Shown: positions 8,379 through 20,650, counted from the stretch's first letter. The stretch is 64,000 bases of DNA from Gyromitra esculenta (GCA_038503075.1 JBCAML010000006.1:1984001-2048000); one strand, 5' to 3'. Notes: generated from the letters alone by a model not told the origin. Numbers and translations are program-made.

Positions 8379-9402
8379 GTAGTCCCGCCTCTCAGCGTGA
8401 GCTCCCGCGAACCTTAGGACTGATAGTAGTCGTCATAGTTAAAAATGCATCGAGGGCAGCAGTATCCTGAAGATCTTCCGCGGGTCCCCAGGTAAGGTGA
8501 GCGTAGCCAGTCCACTTGACAAGGTTTTGTGGTTGTCCATGATGTATCTGTTGTTCGAGGATTTTCTCAATGAAATATTCCTCCTGTTCATTAACAACAA
8601 CCGGTGATGGAGGGGGTATAACTTGTCCCGGAAGAGGGTCTTGGGCAGTCGGCTTAAGGAGCGAAACATGAAAAACGGGATGATATTTAACTGAGGGCGG
8701 AAGGTCAACTTCGTATGCAAAGGGTGATACCATCATCTTTACAGGATAGGGTCCCATCCACTTCCAGTCCAGTTTCCGAGCATTGCGAACAGTTCGGATA
8801 TTTTTCATCGATACAAATACCTGGTGATCGACTTGATAAGTAGGGGCAGGGGTTTGGTGCTTATTGGTAGAGGTTTCCTGGATGACTTGGGCTGTTCGAA
8901 TTTGCGTTCAAAGGTAATCGTACAAGTTTTGCATCGTAGTTGCAAAGGTCAAGGAATCCAGACTTTGGGCGGTGGTCGTTGAAGAGATAATGGAGGTATC
9001 AAAGCGGGGATGGTAACCATAGTTTGCGAAGAAAGGCGAAACTTTGGTACTAGCTGATTCCTGGTTATTAGCGGAGAATTCCGCCATTGGTAGCCATTTA
9101 CTCCAGTCTCCTTGTTGATAAGACACATAGGAGCGCAGGTATTGTTCCATAACCGCGTTCAATCGTTCCGTTTGTCCGTCGGTTTCTGGGTGGAAGGCCG
9201 TTGACATCCTAGCTTGAATTCCTAGGCGTTGGCAGAGTTCCTTCCAGAAATGAGCAGTGAATTGCGTTCCTCGATCGGAGGTGATGTATTTTGGTAGGCC
9301 ATGAAGTTTCCATACATGCTGAAGATAGAGGTTTGCGACGTCTCGTGAATTGACCGTAGTATTGCATGGAATAAGGTGTCGCATTTTCGATAGGCGATCT
9401 AC
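8379..9402 (-). pseudogene. R1 pol C-terminus: integrase core and chromodomain
   Basis: 8392-8808 encodes the integrase C-terminus and chromodomain (starts MKNIRTVRNARKLDWKW; EEYFIEKILEQ; LVKWTGYAHLTWGPAEDL). 8908-9408 encodes the integrase core with the DRGTQF and [12 protein letters not shown] motifs. The two parts are in different frames because of a frameshift near 8820-8900. A solo LTR interrupts the gene at 9403. Confidence 0.85.
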
Positions 9403-9806
9403 TCTCACGGTTCAGTCCTCGATAAGCCCTTCAGTATCCCTGAAGGTGAGCAGTGCTACTTAAGCGAGGTACTAACACGTTCGAAGAGTGCAGAGTGTCT
9501 ACAAGTTCTACAGTGGGTATACTTCCAGGCGAAGTATCAGCGATGTTCCACAGCGACAGCGAAGGTTCGAGTAGAACCGAGATAATATTGAAGTAATACA
9601 GGTAGAAGTAAAACGAGAACGTTGCTTAAGGAAAGAAGAAGAAAAGGAACAAAAACAACCGAAATCCATCATTTAAATACCCCGCTTTCCATAACAAAAC
9701 TTATAACCGAAAAATAACCGAACAACAAAGAGATTGTACAATCATCCAAACAACGATGCAACCAACCATCAAACCACGACTCATTATCCAAAATCAATCC
9801 ATGAAA
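9403..9806 (-). repeat. Family II solo LTR, TSD TCTAC
   Basis: 404 bp, TCTCACGG...ATGAAA. It is flanked by TCTAC at 9398-9402 and 9807-9811. Integrase coding continues on both sides. Confidence 0.92.
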
Positions 9807-10003
9807 TCTACTATTACCATAATAGCATCATAGCCGTTTGACTCCGGACGCCTGTCACAAAGTCCATCGAGATTTCTTGCCAGGGGCGGTTTCGGAATGA
9901 GTAAGGGACGAAGAACTCCTTGGGTTTGCTGGGTAACAGGCTTGGCTTTCTGGCAGTTGTGGCAATTACGCACATATCGTTTGATTGATTCTCTCATCTT
10001 GGG
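9807..10003 (-). pseudogene. R1 pol, integrase zinc-finger to catalytic D segment
   Basis: Encodes the remains of the H2C2 finger (RNCHNCQKAKP) and the first catalytic block (ESNGYDAIMVIVD), damaged by small deletions. It lies between two solo LTRs. Confidence 0.75.
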
Positions 10004-10412
10004 TTTCATGGATGGTTGTTGTTTTGTTGGGTTAGTGGTATAGGAGTTTAGTTGCGTTGCCTTGTTGTTGTTTCGATATGTTTCCCTTGGTTTCCTTTAC
10101 AATGAGTCATACGTTTGTCATCAAAGAGGTGGATTACGAGTATATAAGCGAAGGGATTTCCCCTCTTGTTGCGCTTTTTCTTCTTCTTTCTTTAAGCAAC
10201 GTCTTCTATTGTTCACTCTTGTATTCCACAATACAAACCTCGATTACACCTCGTAATCTCTCGCTGTCGCCGCCATCAAGTCATCATAACTTGATCCACT
10301 TGTAGAGCTTGTAGAATCTTCGCGTACTCTCTTGTCACTGGTTTCTCGTTTAAGTAGCACTGCTCATCTCGGGGGATACCTGAGAGCTTAACAAGAACCC
10401 CGCTCCCTGAGA
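10004..10412 (+). repeat. Family I solo LTR, TSD TTGGG
   Basis: 409 bp, TTTCATGG...CCTGAGA. It is flanked by TTGGG at 9999-10003 and 10413-10417. This clean case fixes the LTR termini of family I. Confidence 0.93.
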
Positions 10413-11687
10413 TTGGGCCAGTAGAAACTTCTAACAAGGAGTTCATAGGTCTTATCTCGTCCCGGATGGCCTGCTGCAGGGTTATCATGGTGCCTTCGGA
10501 TTAATTCCAAGCAGAAGCATCTAAGTTAGGGACGTAGATACATCCCCGATAGCATAGCCTTCCGTTTTCCTTGGTGCACTTGCTTGAGGTAATTTTTTTT
10601 GATTGTTGATCCTTATTCCTTAGTGCCTCGAGTATCTCTTCAGGGAACTTGTCAGCGATGAATCCTTCTAGAAAAGTTTCTCAGGGGGCATCCAATTCAG
10701 AGGCTTCATTTGACAAAGAAGCCGACAACAAACTTATCTTAGGGTCGATGTTTTCTTTCTTTAACACCACCTGACTCTGGTGTATCAATCTTTCATCCCC
10801 TTCCTTTGGGAGATCTCCCGATCTCCTAGTTAATGCGTCCGGTTTTCCTCCTTGGCTGCCTGGTCGATAAGTGATCACAAAGTCGAAGCAGGATAAGTAT
10901 TCAGCCCATCTAGCTTGTCGGTGATTAAGTTGTTTAGTACTCATAATGTACTCAAGATTTTTGTGGTCACTAATGACGTCAATAGGGCGTTTGGAGCCTT
11001 CAAGTTCCGGGCACCATTCTTCGAACACAAGGATGATGGCTAGTAGTTCCTTATCATAGATCTCATAGTTTCATTCAGCGGGTGAATGCTTCTTGGAGAA
11101 GAATGCTACAGGGTGTAATACTCCAGCATCATCGTATTGTAACAGGACACCTCCTGATACAAAGTCTGAGGCATCGGTTTCGATGATGATTTTTTTATCT
11201 GGGTCAAAGTGAATGAGGACTGGGGCAGTGGTAAAGGCATGCTTAAGGTTTTCAAAGGCGATATCCGCTTCTACCGTCCATTAGAAAATAATTCCCTTCT
11301 TTGTGAGAGCTGTCAGGGGTGAAGTGAGTTTAGAGAATCCTAGGATAAACCGGCGGTAAAAATTGGCAAACCCTAGAAATGCTTGAATATCTTTTACGCT
11401 TTTTGGTTTACCTCATTCCCTGACGGCCTTTAGCTTTTCCTCATCCATTTTAATGCCATCGGGGGTGAGGATGAGGCCAAAGTACTTTGTTGTTTGTACC
11501 TCGAACTCACATTTCTCAGGTTTCAACAGAATGTCATTATCTTTGAGCGTTTGGAGGACCTTTCGAACATGGATTTGATGTTCAGCAAAGGTATTGCTGT
11601 AGATAAGGATGTCATCTAGGTAGGTGGTGCAGAAGATATTGAGATATTCTGTGAGGCAATCGTTCACGAAGAGTTGGAAGGTTCCTG
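10413..11687 (-). pseudogene. R1 pol: RT C-terminal part, RNase H and linker
   Basis: 11413-11667 encodes RT palm sequence with [11 protein letters not shown]. 10681-11028 encodes RNase H and the connection region ([41 protein letters not shown]). In-frame stops and frameshifts break it. It is cut at 11687 by R2, and RT sequence resumes at 35425 beyond R2. Confidence 0.82.
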
Positions 11688-12098
11688 TCTCATGGTTTGA
11701 TCCCTCGTTAAGCCCTCCAGTATCCCTAAAGGTGAGCAGTGCTACTTAAGCGAGAGGTCAAGCAACAAGAGTCACGATGTTTCTACAGGTCCTACGTGGG
11801 TCTAACTCAAGGCAAATTAAGTGTAGAGGTCTTCACAACGACAGCGACCGCGAGGATTCTGAGATAGAATCGAAGTAGTATTAAAGTAATATAGTAGAAG
11901 TAAAGTAAGAACGTTGCTTAAGGAAAGAAGAGAAGAAGATACAAACGAGCAGAATCTATCCTTTAAATACCCCGCTTTCCAACCAACATGACTTATAACC
12001 GATACTAACCGAAACACAAAGACATTATAATCTTAACCGAAATTCTGTCTCAACCCGTACAACATCCTTGACCCGTTTACCTTGTTATATCCGTGAAA
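11688..12098 (-). repeat. R2 3' LTR (411 bp)
   Basis: TCTCATGG...CCGTGAAA in minus orientation, preceded by TCCTG. It is followed by the polypurine complement GTAGCCCCTCTCTT and the last codons of pol (12099-12155), which R5 interrupts. Confidence 0.92.
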
Positions 12099-12155
12099 GT
12101 AGCCCCTCTCTTCAAGCGTGAGCTCCTGCGAACTTTAGATACTTCAACAGGAGTG

Positions 12156-12566
12156 TCTCAAGGAGCGAGATTCTCGTCAAGCTCTCAGGTATCCCCCGAG
12201 ATAAGCAGTGCTACTTGAACGAGAAACCAACGACAGGAGAATGTGCGAAGATTCTACAGGCTCTACCAGTGGTTCAAGTTATGATGACTTGAAGGCGGCG
12301 ACAGCGAAAGATTACGAGGTGTAACCTGAGGTTGTATTCGTAAGATACAGGGAGTGTACAATAGAAGACGTTGCTTAAAGAAAGAAGAAGGAAAAGTACA
12401 ACAAGAGGGGAAATCCCTTCGCTTATATACCACAATCCAACTCGTTCGATGACAAAGACTTGACTCACTGCAACGGAAATCCAAAGAAACACAATAACAA
12501 CAACGTAACACAACAACCTCATACCTCTATATCTGAACGAACCAACGAAAACAGTTATCCATGAAA
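12156..12566 (-). repeat. R5 3' LTR (411 bp)
   Basis: TCTCAAGG...CCATGAAA. It is followed by the polypurine tract complement at 12567-12580, with the pol stop TAA (minus) at 12577-12579. Confidence 0.93.
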
Positions 12567-12576
12567 GTACCCTCCC

Positions 12577-15500
12577 TTACAGCCGTGGAGCTCCTGCGAA
12601 CACCAACCAGACCTTCCTCGCTTACTTAATATCGTTATGAAAGACGTCCACTGCTTCGCCTCTCCTTATGATAATCAGCTGGTTCTCACGAAGGTAGCGC
12701 ATAACCTGTCCATTCAACCAGGTATTGCAGTTTTCCATGGCTAACACGAGAATCTAAGATACTCTCGACAAGATATTCTTCATGGTCATTGACTTGGATC
12801 AAAGTGGTAATAATCTGACCCGGGAGTGGTCAACAGGAGCCGCTTGATTAGTGAAACATGAAATACCGGATGGTACTTCATTGACGTCGGTAGCTCTATC
12901 TCATACGCGTGCGCTGAAATCACTCGTTTAATCGAACGCCACTCCATTTCCAGTCCTAATTTTCTCGAGTTCCTCGTTGTCCTTATGTTCTTCATAGAGA
13001 TTTAAGACTTCGTCCTTAACCTTGAACAAGGGAGCGGGAGTGCGATGCCGATTTGTACTCGATTCGAAGACATCTTGGGCAGTCTTCATCTGTACTCGCA
13101 GGAAATCTCTGAGTTCTTCCATTTTGGAAGCGAAATCATTGGCATCAAGGGTCTGGGGGGAGTGGTCATTAGGGATAACAGAGGTATCGAACCGGGGATG
13201 ATAGCCGTAATTCGCGAAGAAAGGTGTAGCCTTAGTACTAGCAGATTCTTGGTTATTGGCAGCGAACTCGGCAATGGGTAACCATTTCGACCAATCATCT
13301 TGCTGGTAAGACACATAGCAACGGAGGTATTGTTCCATTACGGCATTGAGGCGTTCAGTTTGTCCGTCAGTCTCTGGGTGAAAAGAGGTGGACATACGGG
13401 CAGCAATATTCAGACGCTGACAGAGATGTTTCCAAAACTTCGCTGTAAACTGCGTTCCCCTATCAGAGGTTAAATAGGATGGGAGTCCGTGAAGTTTCCA
13501 GACATTTTGGAGGTACAACTCGGCGGTTTGTTCGGCGTTGACGGTAGTATTGCACGGGATAAGATGTCACATCTTCGAGAGTCGGTCTACGACAACCATG
13601 ATAGCGTCAAAGCCGTTAGACTCCGGGAGGCCTGTGACAAAGTCCATTGACAACTCTTCCCAGGGGTGATTAGGGATTGGGAGTGGTTTTAGAACGCCAT
13701 GGGTACTGAGGGTGCTTGGTTTAGCTCGTCGGCAAATAAGGCAATTCCGGGTATATCGTCCAATATATTCCCTCATCTTTGGCCAATAGAAGTTTCTTGA
13801 GACGAGTTCAAAGGTCTTTTCTCGTCCCGGGTGGCCAGCGGAGGGAGCGTTGTGATGTCGTTGTAGGATAAGGAGGTGGAGAGGATCATGATCGGGGATA
13901 TAGAGCTTTTGTCGATAGAAAAGATAGTTGTTGACTTCAGTACAATCGCCTAATGTAATTTCCTTAGATTGTCGTTCGCCATTTCTAAGTGCTAGAAGGA
14001 TTTTTTGTGGGAACGGGTCAGCATTATATCCCTGGTTCATTAATGTTTTAAGGGAGGCATCCAATTCAGCGGGTTCATTTGATAAAGAACCCGAAAACAA
14101 ACTCAGCTTAGGGTCTAAGTTCTTCTCCTTCAGGACTACTTGGTGCTGGTGTTGTAGTCTTTCATCCCCTTCTTCAGGGAGATCTCCTGATCTCCGAGTC
14201 AATGCGTCCGGCTTTCCTCCCTGTACTCCTGGCCTATACGTAATGACAAAGTTGAAGCGTGAAAGGTATTCTGCCCACCTGACCTGTCTTCGATTCAATT
14301 GCTTGGTTGTCATGAAGTATTCCAAATTTTTATGATCCGTGATGACAGAGATAGGAAATTCAGATCCTTCGAGTTCCGGGCGCCACTCTTCAAAACAGCG
14401 GATAATGGCTAGTAACTCCTTATCGTAGATTTCGTAATTACATTCCGCAGGTGAGTGTTTTTTAGAGAAGAAAGCCACAGGGTGAAGTATGCCATTATCA
14501 TCGAGCTGGGAGAGGACACCACCGGAGACGAAGTCAGAAGCATCGGATTCTACAAAGATCTTCTTTCGTGGGTCAAAGTGAATAAGTACCGGTGCTTTAG
14601 TGAAGGCCTCCTTGAGAGCTTCAAATGCGAGTTCGGCTTCGACTGTCCATTCAAAGATGATGCCTTTCTTGGTGAAGGCAGTAAGAGGTGCAGCGAAACG
14701 GGAAAATCCTAAGATAAATCTTCGGTAGAAGTTTGCAAAACCTAGGAAGGCCTGAACATCCTTGATGCATTTGGGTCGGTTCCATTCTCGCACGGCTTTG
14801 AGTTTGTCCTCATCCATTTTAATTCCTTCAGGTGTAAGGATTAGGCCGAGGTACTTTATCGACTGAACATGGAATTCACATTTCTCTGGTTTGAGAAGGA
14901 TGTTATTGGCCTTGAGTGCGTCCAGGACTAGTCTGACATGTGTTTTATGTTCAGCAAGAGTATCGCTGTAGATGAGGATGTCATCGAGATAAGCGGTACA
15001 GAAGAGGTCTAGGTATTCTCGGAGGGAATCATTGACGAAGCGTTGGAAGGTGCCTGGTGCATTGGTGAGGCCGAATGGCATTACCATGTATTCATAGAGT
15101 CCATACCGAGTTCTAAAGGCAGTTTTCCATTCTTCTCCCTCTGCAATACGGATTTGGTGAAAGCCGTCTCTTAGGTCCAGCTTAGAGTACCATTGTGCTT
15201 TAGCGAGGCGATCGAGAGTTTCCTTGATGAGCGGGGAGGTGTAGCGGTCTTTGACAGTGAGGGCATTAAGGCCCCGGTAATCTACACAGAGACGCAGTGA
15301 ACCATCGGGTTTTGCAGCAAAGAGAACGGGGGAGCCGGCAGATGACGAGCTTGCACGGATAAAACCTTTTTCTAGGTTGTCCTCGATATACTTTTTTAGG
15401 ACTAGTAGTTCATCTCGTGACATACTGTAGAGGGGGCCGAATGGTGGTTCTTTTCCTTCGTGGAGTGTGATCTTATGATCGTAAGGTCGGCGAGGGGGGA

Positions 15501-16245
15501 GTCCTTGAGCTTTAGTTTTATCGAACATGTCTAGGTACTCATGGTATTCTGCAGGTATTCGTTGTCTCCATTCTTCCTTAGTAGTCTTGCTATCAAGAAC
15601 TCTATTAATTTCATAGAGAGACATGGAGTAAACCTGGATACCCTTCTTCCTGGCAAGTAAGCGGAAACTGGCGGCGCCAATAAAGGCAGCATTGAGCTTG
15701 GTAGGAGGGGAAATAGCGGTGGCCGAGACAATGGGTTGCTGGGGGGCACAGTGGGTGGTGCAGAATTTAGAGTTAAATTCGATGCTTTTGTTTGCGAATT
15801 GTAAATGAACGTCATGGAGGTTCATCCAGGGGATACCGAGTACTAGGGGGTAATGACCTAGCTTGGTGACGAAGAAGGGAGCTCTTTCAGTATGTTGTTG
15901 GATAGAGAGCTCTAAGTGACAAAGATGGGTGATATCTCCCGAGGCAATTGTTCGGCCGTCAATGACTTCCAATTGGCGAGGGGTTTTGAGGAGAGATAGG
16001 GGCAAGGAATGGTGACGCACAAAGTTTTCGTCAATGAAAGCGAATCCTGAGGCTCCAGTGTCAAGAAGTGCGTGTGTTTTTATAATTTTATTTTGGTGGG
16101 AAAGGTTACATGAAACTACAAAATGTTCCCCATCCAAATTATCCTCCACACACACATCCGACACTGAAAACCCAGAAATAGAGAACGCTGACAAAGGAGA
16201 AAAAGAAACCAGAGCAGGGTCACAAGGCGACTCTGGTTGAACTAG
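12577..16245 (-). pseudogene. R5 pol with one nonsense codon and a C-terminal frameshift
   Basis: Open from 16245 to 13570 through protease (DTGAS), RT (YLDD), RNase H and the start of integrase. A TGA at 13567-13569 replaces an Arg codon after VVDRLSK; intact R4 has CGG there. The frame resumes for the integrase catalytic core ([19 protein letters not shown]; 13518 to about 12950) and then shifts near 12940-13000 before the C-terminal region (12786-12995, KYHPVFHVSLIK). The chromodomain up to 12580 is degraded. The change at the stop is consistent with a C-to-T mutation. Confidence 0.88.
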
Positions 16246-17908
16246 TTTAAAGACTCGATAGAGTCTGCTGCATCGAAGGCAGGAAAACGAGGTGGCAGAG
16301 GTGGTGGAAAAACAGAGGAGGCAGGCGGGGCGGCGGGGGCATTCGTAGCGGCTCCTCTCATTGCGGGACGCTTAGAGGCGGAGGGACAGTTGGAGAAGAT
16401 GTGTCCTTCTCCAGCGCAGAACAGGCAGCGGTTATTGGTCTGTCTCCACGTTTTTTCCTCGGACGATAACTTTCTTCTCCCGTTGATTTGAACATAGCGT
16501 TGTTCAGGGGCAGGGCGGGAGGTGGAGGTTCGGCCGAAGGAAAGATCCATAGGGACGAGTCCTCCTGGGGCGAAGGAGGAGGAAGCAGGGGTAAAGGCGG
16601 CGGAGGCGGCGGCAGGGGCGGTGAACTGTCCCATGGTGTTATGGGCATTGTTTTTCTTCTCCTCTCTTCTTGCTCGGATACGGTTATCTAAGCGGAGAAG
16701 GAAGGCGCAGAGAGAGGTGAAGGTGGTAGGGAAGTCAGCTACGGTTACTACAGCTTCTTTTAGCTCGTCTGACATTCCGAATTCCAAGGCATCGTTCTTT
16801 GCCGACTCATCGTAATTCAATCGTCCCATGATTCGTTGAAAGTCGGCAAGGTAAGCGGAGAAGTCTCGCTTTCCTTGTCGAAGCTGGTGTAGTTCGCGGC
16901 GGGCTGTTCCGAGTGGGTCGGGGTCCCCAAAGGCAGTCTCCAGGGCAGTGATCAATTCGGCAGCGTTATTCCAAGTGGTAGTCCCATCGGGGAGAACAGA
17001 GTGGCGGACTTGTTCAAGGGCGGCTCCCTCAAGGCGGCTGATAGCATACAATACCATATTGTTGCTGTTGGAAAAACGGTCGGCGTTGACCGAGAGCTTT
17101 GATCGGAGTTGCAAGACAAATCCGGGAAGCTTATCGCGAGATCCATTGAATTTATCTGGATCGGTCTCACGGTTCAGTCTCTTGTTAAGCCCTTCAGTAT
17201 CCCTGAAGGTAAGCAGTGCTACTTAAGCAAGATTCTAACTCGTTCGAAGAGTGCAGTGTTTCTACAAGTTCTACGATGAGTCTACTTCAAGGCGAAGTAG
17301 CAGCGATATTTCACGGCGACAGCGAAGGTTCTGAGGTAGAACCAAGATAGTATTCTAGTGATTACAGCAGAAGGTAAACGAGAACGTTGCTTAAGGAAAG
17401 AAGAAGAAAAGACAAAACATGATCAAAAATCCGTTGCTTAAATACCCCGCTTTCTCAACCAAAACCCAATAGCCGATGACACCCGAAAATACAATAGCAT
17501 TATAACACAATAACCCCACAGCCTATATCCAACTTCTAACCGAAACCTAACCCTTATCCAATCCTTAATCCGTGTAAAGTCGGGCATCTTATCCGAACGG
17601 CCTCCTTGAGTGTGAGCAGGAGGGGGTGGTGGCGATGGTGCTGGTGGTGGGGGGGCAGCGTTGTGGAGGCGGGCGACTTCTGCTTCGGCTGCCTGTAATT
17701 GGGACTGGCAGGTATTAAACCTTGCCGTCATGTTGTTTCGTTCTTGTACAGCTTCTTCCAGCTGTAGGTCAGCATACGTGAGGTTGTCAACTCGTTGTTG
17801 GTAATGAGAACAAATTTCATCATAAGCTGAGGCGAGGTCGGCGTTAGCGGCGGCTTGGAAATTCTCGAAAGTGGGGAAAGTCCAAGGGGCGGAGGCAGGG
17901 TTGCTCAT
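16242..17908 (-). pseudogene. R5 gag, split by a solo LTR
   Basis: Start ATG at 17908 (minus), N-terminal part to 17579, then a family II solo LTR, then 17164-16242 with the Gag core and CCHC knuckle (CLFCAGEGHIFSNC). It ends TTTAAAC TAG. Apart from the insertion both parts stay in frame, so it was probably intact before the LTR landed. Confidence 0.9.
17165..17578 (-). repeat. Family II solo LTR in R5 gag
   Basis: 414 bp, TCTCACGG...GTGTAAA. The flanks are ATCGG (17160-17164) and GTCGG (17579-17583), a 5-bp duplication with one difference. It lies between the MPDPDKF-type codons of gag. Confidence 0.88.
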
Positions 17909-17958
17909 GTTGGCGTGGGGAAAGCGGGGTAGAGGGTGTGGATATGGAAGCAACGTAA

Positions 17959-18369
17959 TCTCAAGGAGTGAGGTTCTTGTCAAGCTCTCAGGTATCCCCC
18001 GAGATGAGCAGTGCTACTTGAACGAGAAACTAACGACAGGAGAATATGCGAAGACTCTACAGGCTCTACCAACGGTTCGAGTTATGATGACTCGAAGGCA
18101 GCGACAGCGAAAGATTACGAGATGTAATCTGAGGTTGAATTCGTAAGAAACAGAGAGTATACAATAGAAGACGTTGCTTAAAGAAAGAAGAAGAAAAAGT
18201 ACAACAAGAGGGGAAATCCCTTCGCTTATATACCACATTTCAACTCGTTCGATGACAAAGACTTGACTCACTGCAACGGAAACCCAAAGAAACACAGGGA
18301 ACAACAACGTAATACAATAGCCTTGTACCCTTGTACCTGACGAACCAACGAAAACAGTTATCCATGAAA
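17959..18369 (-). repeat. R5 5' LTR (411 bp)
   Basis: TCTCAAGG...CCATGAAA with the self-complementary primer site AAGCAACGT at 17948-17956 (minus strand ACGTTGCTT). Same length as the 3' LTR. Confidence 0.93.
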
Positions 18370-18840
18370 GAGTGGTTGTAAGAAAAGTATCGAGAGCAGC
18401 AGTATGTTCGAGATCGTCGGCGGGCTCCCATGTAGGATGGGCATAGCCTGTCCATTCGACGAGGTACTGGAGTTGTTTCCGATAGGTACGTTGATCTAGG
18501 ATTTTCTCGATATAGTATTCCTCCTGATCGTTAACAATAACCGGTACAGGTGGAGGTACTATTTGTCCAGGGAGAGCATTCTGGGCTGCTGGTTTCAATA
18601 ACGAAACATGAAAGACAGGGTGATATTTGACCAAAGATGAAAGGTCAATCTCATAGGAAAAGGCGATACTATCTTTTTCACCGGGTATGGTCCCATCCAT
18701 TTCCAGTCCAACTTCCTAGCGTTACGGGTGGTTCTGATATTCTTCATGGATATGAAGACCTGATCATCAACTTGGCTGGGGCTGGCATACGGTTTTTATT
18801 GGTAGCCGTTTCTTGGATATCTTGGGCCGCTCTTATCTGC
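18370..18840 (-). pseudogene. R2 pol C-terminus with chromodomain
   Basis: Encodes KYHPVFHVSLLKPAAQ, then the chromodomain (EEYYIEKILDQ, LQYLVEWTGYAHPTWEPADDLE). It lies between the R5 and R6 insertions. Frameshifts are present near 18660-18700 and 18780. Confidence 0.85.
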
Positions 18841-19262
18841 TTTCACGGATAGAATCAAGTAATGGGTTAGGATGACTGTGGGTGGTTGCGAAGGATTTTC
18901 TTTGGATATAATGGCTTTGTTGTTCGGTTATGTTTCGGTTGTTGTCGGATGGGTATTTGGTGTTACGGGAAAGTGGGGTATTTAAGTGGAAGATTTTGGT
19001 CGTTCCTGTTCTCCTTCTCTTTCTTTTCTAAGCAACGTTCTTACTTTACTTCTACTGTATTGTTTTAATACTATCTCGATTCTACTTCAGAATCCTCGCG
19101 GTCGCTGTCGCTGTAAACCTTTTCACACTTAACTCGCCTTGAGTTAGACCCCCGTAGGACCTGTAGAAATCTTCGTCACTCTTATCGCAACGATTCTAGT
19201 CCAAGTAGCTCTGCTCACCTTCTGGGATACAGAAGGGCTTGAACTGGAACCGAACCGTGAGA
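18841..19262 (+). repeat. R6 5' LTR (422 bp)
   Basis: TTTCACGG...CCGTGAGA. Likely TATA at TATTTAAG near 18978; AAGCAACGT at 19030-19038; hairpin CCTTCTG-GGATA-CAGAAGG near 19218-19236. The primer binding site ACGTTGCTT follows at 19265-19273. Confidence 0.94.
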
Positions 19263-19312
19263 TTACGTTGCTTGTCCCATCTACACCTCCTACGCCGCAG
19301 TAACAAATAACA

Positions 19313-20650
19313 ATGAGTTCTCCCGCCCCCATCACCTCCTCCTCTGAAGGAGCCGCCGTCGCCACACCCCACTTCCCAACAAAGAAAGCATTTGCCCAGG
19401 CCTATAGAGACGACCCCGTTGAGTTATACAATAAACTCCGGGAACTCAACCAAGCCCTCGAAGATCAAATCGACGTCCTACAAGAAGGAACGCAGGAGCT
19501 AGAGATAAAGCTCAATACCACCCAGATTCAAACAAACAACGCCAACCACCACGCCCAACAACAGGACCAACGTGTCAGTGACGCTTCAACCCTCATAGAA
19601 CGACTCCGTCGTGAACGAAATGAAGCCCTTGCAACTCTCTCCCTTCCCCCGGCTCCACCAAACCTCACTGCCACTCCCCCGCCGCCCTCAGTCACCACTC
19701 ACCGATCCGAACGCATGCCGGACCCGGAGAAATTCGACGGATCCAGAGCGAAGCTCCCCGGTTTTGTCCTCCAACTCCGCTCCAAACTTGCTGTCAACAG
19801 AGACCGATTCGCCGATGAGAATACCATGATTCTCTACACAATCAACCGCCTGGAAGGAGCAGCCTTGGAACAAGTTCGACACACGGTCCTCCCCTCCGGT
19901 CTCACCACCTGGGCCAACGCCGCCGCCCTTATCACCGCTCTAGAAACTGCTTTCGGAGATCCTGACCCCACCGGCACCGCACGACGAGAACTGCACCAGC
20001 TCCGCCAAGGCAAGCGCGACTTTTCAGCCTACCTAGCTGATTTTCAACGTATCATGGGGCAACTAAACTTTGACGAAAATTCAAAAATGGATGCCCTTGA
20101 ACATGGAATGTCGGAAGAATTGAAGGAAGCTATGGTCTTCGCCGCCACTATGCCCGCTACCCTCAACGACATGATCCTAGTCCTCACCAGAATGGACAAT
20201 TGTATCCGAGCCCGTAAGGCAGAGAAACGAGGAAATGTCCGCAAAAATATGGGACAGTTCAGTGCCCCAACCAATGCGATGACTCCTTTCGTTCCCGCCT
20301 CATCATTCGTACCAGGAGGCCTTGCCCCTATGGACCTCTCCTTCGGACGTACCAGCAACCTCTCTCGACCCCCCCAGGACCAAAGATATACGATGGTCAA
20401 TGGCAGAAGAAAGCTATCGGAAGAAGAAAAACAATGGCGCCGTTCTACCGGTAAATGCATGTTTTGTGCCGCCCTTGACCATTCCTACGCCAATTGTCCC
20501 TCCGCTCCGAAGAAACCCACGATGAGAGGAGCTCTCACTGCACCGCCCGCCAGCCGTACACCACCAGCCTCCTCTCTACCGCCACCACCTCTCCCACCTC
20601 AGTTTTTCGCCTTGGAATCCGCAAGCGCGTCAGGAGAGAATTTAAACTAG
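19313..20650 (+). CDS. gag: R6 Gag (445 aa)
   Basis: Family II particle protein. The ATG at 19313 gives MSSPAPITSSSEGAAVATPH. The N-terminal 100 residues look like a coiled coil (LNQALEDQIDVLQEGTQELE), then a proline-rich spacer, then the Gag core (RLEGAALEQVRHTVLPSG; LHQLRQGKRDFSAYLADFQ; NFDENSKMDALEHGMS). One CCHC knuckle follows (CMFCAALDHSYANC). It ends TTA AAC TAG at the slippery heptamer. The middle of the protein is close to family I Gag, but the N-terminus differs completely, which separates the two families. Confidence 0.93.
   Translation: MSSPAPITSSSEGAAVATPHFPTKKAFAQAYRDDPVELYNKLRELNQALEDQIDVLQEGTQELEIKLNTTQIQTNNANHHAQQQDQRVSDASTLIERLRRERNEALATLSLPPAPPNLTATPPPPSVTTHRSERMPDPEKFDGSRAKLPGFVLQLRSKLAVNRDRFADENTMILYTINRLEGAALEQVRHTVLPSGLTTWANAAALITALETAFGDPDPTGTARRELHQLRQGKRDFSAYLADFQRIMGQLNFDENSKMDALEHGMSEELKEAMVFAATMPATLNDMILVLTRMDNCIRARKAEKRGNVRKNMGQFSAPTNAMTPFVPASSFVPGGLAPMDLSFGRTSNLSRPPQDQRYTMVNGRRKLSEEEKQWRRSTGKCMFCAALDHSYANCPSAPKKPTMRGALTAPPASRTPPASSLPPPPLPPQFFALESASASGENLN

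Larger units (their letters stand above)
12156..18369 (-). mobile_element. R5: full-length family I element, TSD GAGTG
   Basis: LTR at 12156-12566 (3') and 17959-18369 (5'), with GAGTG at 12151-12155 and 18370-18374. It sits in the last codons of R2 pol. Gag carries a family II solo LTR (17165-17578). The frameshift cassette is intact (heptamer 16245-16251, stem arms 16231-16238 and 16207-16214 perfectly paired). Pol has a TGA and a later frameshift. Confidence 0.95.

Noticed and set aside
10004..10412. Treating adjacent LTRs of opposite orientation (for example 9403 and 10004) as one element's pair
   Set aside because: They belong to different families, have different target duplications and are in opposite orientation, so they are two solo LTRs.
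16488..16815. Open frames on the plus strand opposite R5 gag (and similar at 39229-39683, 383-629, 2393-2686)
   Set aside because: They are the complement of the proline/alanine-rich Gag linkers, where GC-rich codons rarely give stops on the other strand; no domain and no conservation of the start.
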